A stretch of 64,000 bases of DNA from contig OZ244209.1 in NCBI GenBank assembly GCA_965216885.1, positions 2,852,001 to 2,916,000 on the forward strand, in the 5' to 3' direction. The notes below the pieces were generated by a model that was not told the origin of the DNA, did no database searches, and saw only the letters and a list, made by a program, of their open reading frames with translations. This stretch comes from CAYNJG01 sp965216885 (GTDB lineage: Bacteria; Planctomycetota; Planctomycetia; Pirellulales; Pirellulaceae). Below are positions 26,231 through 35,692 of the stretch, piece by piece; position 1 is the stretch's first letter; every line of letters begins with the position of its first letter. The translations under genes and the position numbers were made by a program.

Positions 26231-27985
26231 CTAACGGCTGATCACCAGAATTGCCAGGTCCGCGTTCAGGTTGGGCTCGTCGTCGCGGTCGACTCGTCGA
26301 TCGTTTCGGGTATCCAGATAGATAGCGTCGTGGATCCGGGCACGGTTGAGCTTACACAGGTCTTCGACATCCAGAATGCTGGGGAAGCGGCGGTTGGGCG
26401 TGTTGTACCACTGATGGTCATACAGCCCCTCGGCACGCGGCGAACGACCACGCTCGACGAAATCGTTGCGCAGATCGCGATGGGCGAAGTTATGAAAGCT
26501 GACGATCGACTTCTTGCCGACGCGTAGCATCTCCTTCAGCAGGGATTCGATGTTGGAGACAACTTGCAATGTTTCGCTCAGGACCACCACGTCAAACTGC
26601 TGGTCGGTGAACGCGGGGAGTCCTTCGTTGAGATCGTGGTCGATCACGTTTAGTCCCAACGCGGCAGCAAGGTGGATTCCGTTCTGAACCACCTCGACGC
26701 CGACCAGCTGTTCGTAGCCACGGTCACGCAACGCGGCCAGCAGTCCGCCGTCGCCGCATCCAAGGTCCAGGACCGAGGCGTTTTCCGGAATCAGATCGAG
26801 GATCAGGTCCTGCGAGCGGCTGGTTGGAACCGGGTTGGGTTTTTCGTCGGAAAGCTGAGCTCGCACCAGGGGCGCGTACTGGTCGATGTCGGCGTCGATC
26901 AGGAAGGAGTCGTGTCCGGCGTCGGTTGTGATTTCGGCGTAGGTCACGGGCTTGTTGAGTGCCGTGAGTGCATTCAGGATGTCGCACGACTGCGCAGGCG
27001 GAAAGAGCCAGTCGCTACTGAAGCTGACCAGCAGGAAGTCGCAATCGGCCTTCTCAAACGACTGCATCAGTTCCTCGCGGTCCTTGCCCAGATCGTACAG
27101 GTCCATCGCCATCGATAACGTGATGTAGCTGTTCGCGTCAAAGCGGGTCGTGAACTTCTGCCCCTGGTGTGCGAGGTAGGATCCGACGCTGAATCGTTGT
27201 TCGAACGAGGAAGCAATCTCTCGCGGATCATGTCGATCAAGGTCAAACTTGTCCTCCATCGCCTTGCCGGAGAGATACGTGATGTGTCCCAGCATGCGCG
27301 CGATCGCCAGTCCCGTGCTGGGCCGTTCCTGCTTGTCGTAGTACTGCCCGCCGGCGAAGTGCGGATCGGTTTGGATCGCGTTACGGGCGATGACGTCAAA
27401 ACCCAACGCACGTGAAGTCAGCCGGGGTGATGTGGCAATGGCGATGCACGAATGAGCGGATTTCGGATAGCGGTTGATCCACGTCAGCGCCTGGTGTCCG
27501 CCCAGCGAACCGCCCACGATCGCCCGCCATTTCTTGATGCCCAGCGAATCGGCCAGCCGCTTTTGCGTGTCGACGATATCGCCGATGGTGATCGTGGGAA
27601 AGTCGGCACCGTACGGTCGATGCGGCGGCTGCGGCTGCTGGTCCCCGGGGCCGGTCGTTCCCCGGCAACCGCCCAGCACGTTCGGGCAGACGACGAAGTG
27701 GCGGTTCGTGTCGACAGCACGGCCGGGGCCGATGAGCTTCTCCCACCAACCGGGATCGTCTTCGGCATGGTGTCGTGCAGCGTGCGAGTCGCCTGAAATC
27801 GCATGACAAATGAGGATCGCGTTCGAAGCATCCTCATTCAGTTCGCCCCACGTTTCGTAGGCGCACGTAACCGCCGGGAGTTCGCCGCCAAGCTCCAGAG
27901 AAATTGGCCCTTCGAACCGGACCGACTTCTGATGCTGCAACGGGCCTCCGCCGCGGATATCGTCAGTGCTCGAAAACGAATTCAC
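26231..27985 (-). CDS. metX: Homoserine O-acetyltransferase MetX fused to a MetW methyltransferase-like domain
   Basis: This 584-residue protein joins two usually separate proteins. Residues 1-380 are MetX, an alpha/beta hydrolase-fold enzyme that acetylates homoserine for methionine synthesis. It has nucleophile Ser160 in GGSLGG, Asp in SSDW (about 325) and His358 in DAGHDS. Residues 390-584 are MetW, with the SAM-type motif LDLGCGDG (407-414), GVEV and a YNTPNRRFP stretch typical of MetW. The GTG start at 27985 overlaps the MetY stop codon (GTGA), so the two are translationally coupled. In many bacteria metX and metW are adjacent genes; the fusion supports a physical complex. Confidence 0.93.
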   Translation of the reverse strand: MNSFSSTDDIRGGGPLQHQKSVRFEGPISLELGGELPAVTCAYETWGELNEDASNAILICHAISGDSHAARHHAEDDPGWWEKLIGPGRAVDTNRHFVVCPNVLGGCRGTTGPGDQQPQPPHRPYGADFPTITIGDIVDTQKRLADSLGIKKWRAIVGGSLGGHQALTWINRYPKSAHSCIAIATSPRLTSRALGFDVIARNAIQTDPHFAGGQYYDKQERPSTGLAIARMLGHITYLSGKAMEDKFDLDRHDPREIASSFEQRFSVGSYLAHQGQKFTTRFDANSYITLSMAMDLYDLGKDREELMQSFEKADCDFLLVSFSSDWLFPPAQSCDILNALTALNKPVTYAEITTDAGHDSFLIDADIDQYAPLVRAQLSDEKPNPVPTSRSQDLILDLIPENASVLDLGCGDGGLLAALRDRGYEQLVGVEVVQNGIHLAAALGLNVIDHDLNEGLPAFTDQQFDVVVLSETLQVVSNIESLLKEMLRVGKKSIVSFHNFAHRDLRNDFVERGRSPRAEGLYDHQWYNTPNRRFPSILDVEDLCKLNRARIHDAIYLDTRNDRRVDRDDEPNLNADLAILVISR

Positions 27986-29292
27986 GACACGGCTACAGCA
28001 AGTGCTTGCGTGAGGTCTGCGATGATGTCGTCGGCACCCTCGATACCCACTGAAATACGAATGTACTCGGGGACGACGCCCGTCTTCTGTTGCTCTTCCG
28101 GCGTGAGCTGTTGGTGGGTGGTGCTGGCGGGATGGATGACCAGCGTCTTGGCGTCACCGATATTGGCCAGATGCGAACAGAGCTGACAGGCATTGATGAA
28201 CTTCTTACCAGCTTCCATACCGCCCTTGATGCCGAATCCAAGGATTGCACCCTGCCCGTCCGGCAGGTATTTCTGCCCGCGAGCGTAGTCCTTGTGTGAT
28301 TCCAGTCCCGGGTAGTTCACCCAGTCGACCGATTCATGTTTCTCCAGGAACGTCGCGACTTTCAGTGCGTTCTCGCAATGACGCGGCATTCGCAGGTGGA
28401 GTGTTTCCATGCCCTGCAGGAACAGAAACGCAGCAAAGGGGCTCATTGCCGCGCCCGTGTCGCGCATCCAGTGAGTTCGCATGTGCAGCAGGTAGGCGAT
28501 GTTACCCATCGGCCGCAGGTGTTCTTCGAAAACGGCTCCATGGTAGGAAGGCGAAGGCCCGCAGAACTCGGGCCACTTTTCGGGATTGTCGGCCCATTTG
28601 AAGTTACCGCTATCCACGACGGCTCCGCCCACGTGCGTGCCGTGTCCGCCAATGAATTTGGTCGTGCTGTAGATGACCACGTCGATCCCGTGCTCGATCG
28701 GACGCATCAACATGGGAGTCATCACCGTATTGTCGCAAAGTACAGGGATGGCTCCATGCGGTGCCGAATGGGCCGCGTCGGCGATGGCTTTGAAGTCCGG
28801 TACGTCGTTCTTTGGATTACCAAGGCTCTCCATGTAAACGAGTCGCGTGTTCTCGTCGACCAGGCCATGGATTTCCTCGGGTTTGTCCGGATCGAAGAAG
28901 CGAACCTCAATGCCCAGTTGCTTGAAGGTTTGCGTGAACAGCGTCCATGTGCCGCCGTAGAGCGACGTGCTGCTGATGATGTTTTGGCCACTGTGAGCCA
29001 ACGTCAGGATGGCGGCATTGATCGCCGACTGCCCGGAGGCGAAGCACAGCCCCGTGACACCACCATCCATCGCGGCCAGCCGCTTTTCAAGAACGTCGAC
29101 CGTAGGGTTCATGATGCGGCTGTAGATATTACCGAATTCGCTGAGCCCAAACAGGGCTGCGGCGTGGTCGGTGTCGTTGAACGTGTAGCTGGTCGTTGCG
29201 TAGATCGGAACCGCCCGGCTGTTGGTGGCTGGGTCGACTTCCTGTCCAGCGTGAAGGGCGAGAGTATCTAGACTTTGAGGTTTGTCTGACAT
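27982..29292 (-). CDS. metY: O-acetylhomoserine aminocarboxypropyltransferase (sulfhydrylase)
   Basis: This 436-residue PLP enzyme of the Cys/Met metabolism family makes homocysteine from O-acetylhomoserine and sulfide. The PLP lysine is Lys212 in STTKFIGGHG; SRIMNPTVD (58-66) and FASGQSA (84-90) are the other family marks. The length fits MetY rather than the shorter MetB. It is the first gene of a two-gene operon whose next member makes its substrate, O-acetylhomoserine. I looked for a SAM riboswitch in the 150 bp upstream and saw none. Confidence 0.93.
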   Translation of the reverse strand: MSDKPQSLDTLALHAGQEVDPATNSRAVPIYATTSYTFNDTDHAAALFGLSEFGNIYSRIMNPTVDVLEKRLAAMDGGVTGLCFASGQSAINAAILTLAHSGQNIISSTSLYGGTWTLFTQTFKQLGIEVRFFDPDKPEEIHGLVDENTRLVYMESLGNPKNDVPDFKAIADAAHSAPHGAIPVLCDNTVMTPMLMRPIEHGIDVVIYSTTKFIGGHGTHVGGAVVDSGNFKWADNPEKWPEFCGPSPSYHGAVFEEHLRPMGNIAYLLHMRTHWMRDTGAAMSPFAAFLFLQGMETLHLRMPRHCENALKVATFLEKHESVDWVNYPGLESHKDYARGQKYLPDGQGAILGFGIKGGMEAGKKFINACQLCSHLANIGDAKTLVIHPASTTHQQLTPEEQQKTGVVPEYIRISVGIEGADDIIADLTQALAVAVS

Positions 29293-29440
29293 GACTTGGT
29301 CCCAGAGTGAATTTTCGATCTAAATTAAAAGCAGCTACGGCAGAGCCAATGCCCTCAAACTGCTTCGTGCAATTTGGGCTTACCCAGAGATCTTAACGGA
29401 CACGAATCACAGTGAAAGCCGTGCTGACGATACTGGTGGG

Positions 29441-30334
29441 CTACCGAATCACGGACGCAACACGTTCGCGTACTTCCGTATGCAAGTTGGGGGGCAAGGG
29501 ACCGCGTCCGGCTGAACGCAAGTTTTCCGCGAGGTGAGCGCTATTGCAGGTCCCGACGATGGTCGTGTGACAGCGCGGATGGCTGAGCGTGTACCGCAGG
29601 ATCAGTTCCGACTTACTCATCCCGTCGGGCAACAGGGATTGCAGATTCGCCTTCTCCCAAACATCGTCCAGCTTTGGTCGTTTGATCTCGGCGTCGGGAC
29701 CGCCATGTGCGATGCCACCACGAATGATGATGCCGGCGTCGGATTCAGCAGCCGCCGTGATCACATTGTGATGTTCGGGTGCGAGGCATGAGTAGGGTAT
29801 CTGGAAAGTGTCGAAGACACCGAGAGAGATTAGATCCGATAGGTGCGGCAGCTTGTTGGACGAGCCAATGAACCGAACGATGCCTTGCGACTGATAGTCC
29901 TTCAGGAGATCGATCAGTCCGGCGTTCTGTAATTCGTCTGCTGTGCCGCCATGGAATTGCAGCAGGTCGATATAGTCGGTCTGCAGCCGTTTGAGGCTCG
30001 TCTCGACGTTTCGCTTCACCACGTCCGTAGACCACGTATGACGGACTTCGAGATGGTCCGGCCGCTGCCGATAGTCGCATCCGCACTTGGTAGCAAGGTA
30101 GTATTCGCTACGGCGCCCGGCAATGTGTCGTCCGATGCGTTCTTCGCTGATTCCATAATCCGGGGACGTATCGATGAAGTTGATGCCGGCATCCAGCACC
30201 GCATTCAGGAATTCGCCGGCCGCGTCTTCTTCTACGACGCGAACACCCCACGTATTCGGTCCCCGCAGGCCCATGCTGCCATAGCCGAGCTGGGTTACTT
30301 GAAGGCCCGTTCGGCCCAGTGTTTTCTTGATCAT
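29441..30334 (-). CDS. Aldo/keto reductase
   Basis: This 297-residue protein is a TIM-barrel NAD(P)H-dependent oxidoreductase. The N-terminus RTGLQVTQLGYGSMGL, the catalytic Asp and Tyr in FIDTSPDYG (about 53-61), Lys in LATKCG and His in LLQFHGG are all present. The NADPH-site segment FIGSSN and the helix MSKSELILRYTL are also typical. The substrate is unknown. It lies upstream of metY on the same strand with a 148-bp gap, so it is probably a separate transcription unit. The ATG at 30334 has no strong ribosome binding site. Confidence 0.88.
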   Translation of the reverse strand: MIKKTLGRTGLQVTQLGYGSMGLRGPNTWGVRVVEEDAAGEFLNAVLDAGINFIDTSPDYGISEERIGRHIAGRRSEYYLATKCGCDYRQRPDHLEVRHTWSTDVVKRNVETSLKRLQTDYIDLLQFHGGTADELQNAGLIDLLKDYQSQGIVRFIGSSNKLPHLSDLISLGVFDTFQIPYSCLAPEHHNVITAAAESDAGIIIRGGIAHGGPDAEIKRPKLDDVWEKANLQSLLPDGMSKSELILRYTLSHPRCHTTIVGTCNSAHLAENLRSAGRGPLPPNLHTEVRERVASVIR

Positions 30335-30623
30335 GCCGTGAGTTTAGCGAACAGCACCGGGAGGCCCAAGCGTGCACAAATGCAGTCGTGGAAGGGGCAT
30401 TGCCGCCTTGCGGGTGGAGCGGCGATGCGTGAACGGCACACCTGGCGCTGGCGCAGAATTGAATTCAGGGGCAGGCGTAGCCTTGCGAGTGTTTCGTGCA
30501 GCCACTCTTCCGAATCCGAACCATAGCGCACACCCGGCCGGCGATATAGCTTATAGTTACCAGCCGCTTACCAGACGAGATACAGCGTGCCCGATAGTCA
30601 GCGGACAACGATTGGAGCTAACG
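30335..30623. other. Divergent intergenic region
   Basis: About 290 bp between the aldo/keto reductase start and the TPR-SUFU start. The reading frame of the latter extends back through it, but without a start signal or recognisable domain. GGAG at 30614-30617 marks the ribosome binding site of the TPR-SUFU gene. No other structure was seen. Confidence 0.4.
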
Positions 30624-31781
30624 GTGATATTTGGTGGTGGAAAGAAAAAGCAGATTGCGTCACTCCATAAGGAAGGGGTGGCGTTCTTCGAGGCGGGCGA
30701 ATACGGGGAAGCCGTCAAGCGTTTCGCGAAGCTCAATGATCTCGAGCCAACGTCGGAGCGTCTTTACTACATGGGTGTGCTCTTCGACCTCATGGGGCAC
30801 GGCGACGGCTCATTGAGTGCGCTGCGTGAATCCATAAGGTTAGACCCGGGGAACTCGCAAGCGCGTTTTAGCCTCGCGACGGTGTTGTACCAAAAGGATA
30901 ATATTGAAGGCGCGTTCGAAGCGGCACAGCAAGCTTATGAAACGAATTCGGAAGACTTCCGCATTCTGAACCTCTACGCTCGGCTAATGATCGAGTCACC
31001 CTACACCGATCATCAGAACCCGAAATTGGCATTTCGGCTCTCAGAGAAGGCTTGCAAGCTGACGGACTGGCAGGACGATGTGTGCATCACGACGCATGCC
31101 GCGGCCAAGGCGGCGCTGGGTGGCAACAGGGCGAAAACCAAAGAGGAAAAGCGTCCTGCTCCAACGCAGGCAACGGGCGACGAGGTGATCGCCCATTTCG
31201 AAAAGCGATTCAAGAAGAAGGCCAACCCGCGATCACTGCAGAATATTGTGCCCAATCACGTCCCCGTCTCGGTACACACGATTGAAACCGGCAAGGGAGT
31301 TTCGGTGATCTTTACCAATGGCATGAGTTCCGTTCCCGCACCCGCCAGCAAGAAAGGTGATCTGAAGCTTGCCGAGCTGTACATGATCATGCCGTCGGAT
31401 CACGAATTTCCGGTCGAAGTCAACGAGTCGGTTTGGCCCTGGCACCACCTGCAATTGTTGGCTTTCCGCCCGCACGGTGAATCGGGAGCGTGCTTCAGTC
31501 GTTCCCCGCAAGTTACGACAATCGGCGACGCGCCCGAGCCCTTCACTTCAAGCTGTGATTTCGTGGCGTACTTGCTGCTACCCAACGTGAAGGGTTACGT
31601 CGATGCTTGTGTGCTGGAATCGGATGCCAAAATTGAGTTTCTGTTGGCGATGCCGATCTACCATGAGGAATACGAGCTGGCTTTGCAGGAGGGCGGTATT
31701 GCCAGACTGTTCCGTCTATTGCGAGACGCAAAGCTGAAGCCGTACTACAAGCCGGGACGAAAGAACCTGGCAGTCTCCTAG
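30624..31781 (+). CDS. TPR protein with suppressor-of-fused (SUFU) domain
   Basis: This 385-residue protein has N-terminal tetratricopeptide repeats (about residues 10-115, with FFEAGEYGEAVKRFAKL and RLDPGNSQARFSLATVL). A basic linker follows, and then a bacterial SUFU domain (about 190-385, with VSVIFTNGMSSVP, LAELYMIMPS and PWHHLQLL). Bacterial SUFU domains are often found in immunity proteins of contact-dependent toxin systems or as binding modules; no toxin gene is next to it. GTG at 30624 is chosen because GGAG lies six bases upstream and the TPRs begin just after. Its stop overlaps the stop of the convergent FG-GAP gene by 4 bp. Confidence 0.75.
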   Translation: MIFGGGKKKQIASLHKEGVAFFEAGEYGEAVKRFAKLNDLEPTSERLYYMGVLFDLMGHGDGSLSALRESIRLDPGNSQARFSLATVLYQKDNIEGAFEAAQQAYETNSEDFRILNLYARLMIESPYTDHQNPKLAFRLSEKACKLTDWQDDVCITTHAAAKAALGGNRAKTKEEKRPAPTQATGDEVIAHFEKRFKKKANPRSLQNIVPNHVPVSVHTIETGKGVSVIFTNGMSSVPAPASKKGDLKLAELYMIMPSDHEFPVEVNESVWPWHHLQLLAFRPHGESGACFSRSPQVTTIGDAPEPFTSSCDFVAYLLLPNVKGYVDACVLESDAKIEFLLAMPIYHEEYELALQEGGIARLFRLLRDAKLKPYYKPGRKNLAVS

Positions 31782-34700
31782 ACTTCGCGGAAGTGTCCAT
31801 CCTGCTCCACCGAGCGATTCGCGAATTGCTCCGACAGCAGCAGGTAATCTTCAAACGTCACAAGCTGATCATTATTCAGATCGCCGTCGGCATAAATCGC
31901 GTCGCTTGTTGCGAAGTTTGATCGCAAGGTGGCGACATCACGATCTGTCAGGCCGCCATCCAGATCAAGATCCCCAAACGTGTCGGCGGAGAGATTCAGG
32001 TAGATTCGACTGCGTCCATCCTCGGTAACCGCGATCACGTCGGTGTCTCCGTCTCCATCCACGTCCCCAGCCGCGACTGCACGAGTCGCTACGCCGGTAT
32101 CGAGATTCGACTGCCAGAATTGAAACTGACCATTCGAGTTCAGCCAAAGTGAATTCCCATGATCGCCCGCGGCGGCGAAAAACAGGTCGTTGTCGCCGTC
32201 CGAATCGAAATCGCCGATTGCGAAATCGTTCTGAGGGAGATCGCCGAGCTGGTGTCCCCACGTGCGATTGCAGCACCGACTGGACGTTGGGTAAACGGTG
32301 CCCGGGCCAGCGCCAAGTCCAACCAGCCCAATGTTGCCAGGGTATTCATCAGGTGTGGGGTTGGAATGCAGTCGAAATGCATCCACGACACCCGGGGCTG
32401 CCCAAACTTCCCCCTGACGCTGCAATCGAGCACCGGCGGGGCCGCGATTCTCGTAAAAGTATCCTCCACGTTCGGCATCGTTACTAACGACGAGATCGAG
32501 ATCGCCGTCTTCGTCGAAATCAGCAAAGGCAGAAGCGTAGCTGGTCTGCACGCCGTAACCGGTAGTCGTTTGCCACAATGCGTCGCGACTCAGCACCAGA
32601 TTGTCTTCCGCAACTCCGCCCGATTCCGACTGATTGGCGAAATAGAAGTCAGGACGTTCATCGCCATTCACGTCACCGGCCGATACATCGACCGAAACGA
32701 CACCCTCTTCGCGTTCCAGCGGAATTTCCCGATAGCTGTCCTCGCCATCGCGCAAGAAGATGCGATTTCCACCCACCGCGGCGACGACGATATCCACATC
32801 GCCGTCAAGGTCGACGTCGACCAATTCCACATCGTTCGTGCCCTCGGTCTCGAATCGAATGCCGGAATCTTCATAGAACCCGGCTCCGTCGTTCCACCAG
32901 ATTTCGTCGGCTGCATCACGGATGAAGTACGCGTCCAGGTCTCCGTCATTGTCGAAGTCAGCGAGCGCGACATCGTTCGCTTCGCCTACATCCAGTTCAC
33001 GGCGGACGTCCGCAAGGACTGGCTTCACTGGTTCCGGGTAGAGGTGCATCGACCAGGTTTGGTATTCCACGCAGGTGTCTACCGTGTACAGCACGTAGTC
33101 GCCGGCTTCGGTAAACCTTTCAGGGAAACCACAGAATTGATTCCATTCTTGATATTCCCGACGCGGCGAAAGGATGCCTATCGGATAGGTGCCAGCTGGC
33201 GTGCCGTCCGTATGCCAATACTCGGTAAGGCCAGTTTCATTCTGTTTTTCAAATATCAGGGCATTGCCGTTCGACAGTTCGAGCACGACTTCTCCCACTT
33301 CTACGCCAAGGTACTCTTCGGCGCTGACTGGCGAGCTGAGGTATTTGTTCACGACGAATTGCTCATTGTCATCGAAGATCAAGAAGTCGTCCGTACCGAT
33401 GAATAACTCGAGCTCGCTGTCATCGACTTTTTCAGGTTTCAGACGACCACTGGACGCGCGCCAGATTTCTTCATGCTTTCGGTAGTAGACCGCATGTTCT
33501 GCGAAGTGGATGATTTCTGAAGCTTCATCGACTGCGATCGTACCTTCCGCGGTTCCGTCGGTCTGCCAAAGCACGTTGCCGGCGTGGAAAACACTCACCC
33601 CGTTCCACTCAGTAGGCTCCAGCGTCACGTCCGGGTGGCTTCGGTAGTTTGCGAGCTCGCTTGTTCCCGTCTCGTCAATAATCCACAGAGTCGTACCCGT
33701 TCGCGGGCCTGTCTCTACGAGCATCGCCTGGTCGTTGGGAAGCACGTTAATGCTGAGGATCGCATCGTTCGTGCGAATCAGCTCGCGGTGTCCGCGAGCG
33801 GTAAGTTCCATGATGACTTCTGAATCGAGCTCTTCAAAGTGAGCGTAAATGGCGTCGCCTCGCCATGATCCCTGTGTTGTGGGACGTGCATGCTCCGGCG
33901 ACCGACGGGTTGTCTGAATTGCGTACGTTCCTTCGTCCGTCCAGTTCGTATACCAGTCCGTGACGGTGATGTGATTGGAGTCAGCGTGTTCGTCGAAGAC
34001 CGAGAAAATGGACTGCGATGGATCGTCCTCGGGCCAGAAAGAGTAAGCTTCTGAATGGAACTCAAGCGTTCGCTCGGATACTTCCCGATTCCTCCCGTTA
34101 ACTAGCGAATAGGAAAGCGACACCTGTTTGGCTCCATCTTCAATCTCCATGGTGTCAAAGGCAGCGAGCAGGTATGACTCTGTCGCTGGCAGCCAGTAGG
34201 CTGGGTACAATCGGTCAACATCCATCCAGGAAATATCAGACCGGAAAATGGATTGAGTTCCTTCCTTGGTTCCGTCACTCATCCAAACGGAATGTGCATT
34301 AAGTGTTGAGAAAGTCAGCTGGTCACCGACTGGTCGTAGTTGATCAATTTGATTCCTGCTTATTTCCTGAATGCTTGACAGGTCTGTCCCATCAAATCGC
34401 CAGATTTCCCTGCCATAGTCGGACGTGAAATACACATTGCCATCAAACTCGACAGGATCCTCGGCGGGGTACTCTCCCAGTGCGTTGGACAACTGTCGCG
34501 TGTTGCCTTCGGAACCGTCCGTCACAAAGAATGCACGAGCGCCGTAGCCGCTTGTTAGGACCTCAAAATATATGTTGTCGTTGGCCACGAAGAAGGAATC
34601 CAGAAGTACCATCTCACCAAGGTTCGTGCCGACGACGACGGTGCCTTCGGGCGTGCCGTTCGTACGAACCAGTGAATCGTAGTTACTTCGCAGATCGCAA

Positions 34701-34885
34701 CCTTCTCCCGTTGCTTCGGCGGCAAGGTAGTGGGACGACTCGCCTCTGAAATCCACTTCGGTGCTGCCGGCCTGACAGAGTTCGAAATTCCCCAGTAAAG
34801 TCGGCGCAAGCGTCATCATCTCCCGCGGCTCTAGGCTTTCGATTCTGCCCCATGGTCTTGCGCGCCGCGATTTCCCGGACTTCAT
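31778..34885 (-). CDS. Large FG-GAP/VCBS-repeat protein with LEPR-like N-terminus and C-terminal dockerin (copy B)
   Basis: This 1035-residue protein is a full-length paralogue of the one at 8692-11751. It has a LEPR-like motif (SLEPREMM) at about 17-24, the same SDGT/TDGT repeats in the first 600 residues, the same FG-GAP loops (DFDNDGDLD, DVDLDGDVD) and the same dockerin end (DLDLDGGLTD, DLNNDQLVTF). The C-terminal half is clearly more conserved between copies than the N-terminal half, by eye. ATG at 34885 has GAGGAG eight bases upstream; the reading frame extends upstream to 35080 but that part looks non-coding. Probably an exported calcium-binding matrix or surface protein. Confidence 0.85.
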   Translation of the reverse strand: MKSGKSRRARPWGRIESLEPREMMTLAPTLLGNFELCQAGSTEVDFRGESSHYLAAEATGEGCDLRSNYDSLVRTNGTPEGTVVVGTNLGEMVLLDSFFVANDNIYFEVLTSGYGARAFFVTDGSEGNTRQLSNALGEYPAEDPVEFDGNVYFTSDYGREIWRFDGTDLSSIQEISRNQIDQLRPVGDQLTFSTLNAHSVWMSDGTKEGTQSIFRSDISWMDVDRLYPAYWLPATESYLLAAFDTMEIEDGAKQVSLSYSLVNGRNREVSERTLEFHSEAYSFWPEDDPSQSIFSVFDEHADSNHITVTDWYTNWTDEGTYAIQTTRRSPEHARPTTQGSWRGDAIYAHFEELDSEVIMELTARGHRELIRTNDAILSINVLPNDQAMLVETGPRTGTTLWIIDETGTSELANYRSHPDVTLEPTEWNGVSVFHAGNVLWQTDGTAEGTIAVDEASEIIHFAEHAVYYRKHEEIWRASSGRLKPEKVDDSELELFIGTDDFLIFDDNEQFVVNKYLSSPVSAEEYLGVEVGEVVLELSNGNALIFEKQNETGLTEYWHTDGTPAGTYPIGILSPRREYQEWNQFCGFPERFTEAGDYVLYTVDTCVEYQTWSMHLYPEPVKPVLADVRRELDVGEANDVALADFDNDGDLDAYFIRDAADEIWWNDGAGFYEDSGIRFETEGTNDVELVDVDLDGDVDIVVAAVGGNRIFLRDGEDSYREIPLEREEGVVSVDVSAGDVNGDERPDFYFANQSESGGVAEDNLVLSRDALWQTTTGYGVQTSYASAFADFDEDGDLDLVVSNDAERGGYFYENRGPAGARLQRQGEVWAAPGVVDAFRLHSNPTPDEYPGNIGLVGLGAGPGTVYPTSSRCCNRTWGHQLGDLPQNDFAIGDFDSDGDNDLFFAAAGDHGNSLWLNSNGQFQFWQSNLDTGVATRAVAAGDVDGDGDTDVIAVTEDGRSRIYLNLSADTFGDLDLDGGLTDRDVATLRSNFATSDAIYADGDLNNDQLVTFEDYLLLSEQFANRSVEQDGHFREV

Positions 34886-35006
34886 ATCCAATGCTCCTCG
34901 ATTAAGACTCCATGGGGCATACGGAGGGTGTTGCAAAGTCTGACGCGAAATCCCAAATTTTTCGCTGCCTGTGCTTGTGTGCGTTCCGGCGTTGGCGGGG
35001 GAGGCG

Positions 35007-35043
35007 CGCGGTGACGCGCACGAGTACATCGCGGTGACGCGCA
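35007..35043. repeat. 14-bp direct repeats upstream of FG-GAP copy B
   Basis: CGCGGTGACGCGCA is found at 35007-35020 and again at 35030-35043, within the 190-bp gap between the MOSC gene and FG-GAP copy B. The motif is partly self-complementary. It may be a regulatory site or simple GC-rich duplication; nothing in the sequence decides. Confidence 0.5.
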
Positions 35044-35076
35044 TGAGTGCCGAGTGCGTGACCGGCAGGGGCCCAA

Positions 35077-35619
35077 TCAAACAGGCAGCAGGGCGAAGCG
35101 GGGTTCCGGCGGTAGCTCGACCGTGATTGGGTCACCCGTTCGGACGATACCGCCTTCCAGGACGACCCCCATCACTCCTGATTTGCGAATTAACTGGCCG
35201 TCAGAATCTCGATCAAGGCAGGCTTGCATCAAGCCGGTTTGAAAACGATCGAGTTGCGCACATGGATTTCGCAAACCCGTGACGCGGACGGCTGCTGTCT
35301 CACCAATCCACAGCACCGTATCGCGAGGCAACGCCAGCAAGTCGACGCCCGCCGTCGTGATGTTCTCGCCCACGTCACCGGGACCTACGGAGTAGCCCCG
35401 CGAGGCCAATTCGCTGAATAGCTCGGCGTGGATCAAATGCACTTGCCGCAGATTCGGCTGCGAGGGGTCGCGTCGAACACGCGAGCGATGCTTTACCGTC
35501 TCGCCCGAGTGTGCGTCTCCTTCGACACCAATCCCCGCCAATAACTGAACCTCCGACTGCGGCGACTTGCTGAACGAATGCGAGTCGCTGCGGTGAACGG
35601 CGGTGACGGTCGGCGACAT
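35077..35619 (-). CDS. MOSC domain protein
   Basis: This 180-residue protein is a single MOSC domain, the C-terminal module of molybdenum cofactor sulfurases and of YiiM-type proteins. It shows GIGVEGDAHSG at the N-terminal side, QVHLIHAELF, PGDVGENITTAG and the cysteine-containing RVTGLRNPCAQLD that typifies the family. It probably handles sulfur on, or uses, the molybdenum cofactor, perhaps for N-hydroxylated compound reduction. AAGGAGT lies seven bases before the ATG at 35619, giving a strong start. No molybdoenzyme gene is adjacent. Confidence 0.87.
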   Translation of the reverse strand: MSPTVTAVHRSDSHSFSKSPQSEVQLLAGIGVEGDAHSGETVKHRSRVRRDPSQPNLRQVHLIHAELFSELASRGYSVGPGDVGENITTAGVDLLALPRDTVLWIGETAAVRVTGLRNPCAQLDRFQTGLMQACLDRDSDGQLIRKSGVMGVVLEGGIVRTGDPITVELPPEPRFALLPV

Positions 35620-35692
35620 GGTGTCGACTCCTTGTGCTTAGCTGCTGGCGAGACGGGTTCCTGGCAACAGACACACAACACGAGAGGTTGGT

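Noticed and set aside
29293..29440. SAM riboswitch upstream of metY
   Set aside because: I looked for the conserved core and stems and saw no match; the region is also short.
32159..33406. A 415-residue plus-strand open frame
   Set aside because: It is antisense to FG-GAP copy B; the same mirror frame appears opposite copy A, as expected from the shared DNA.
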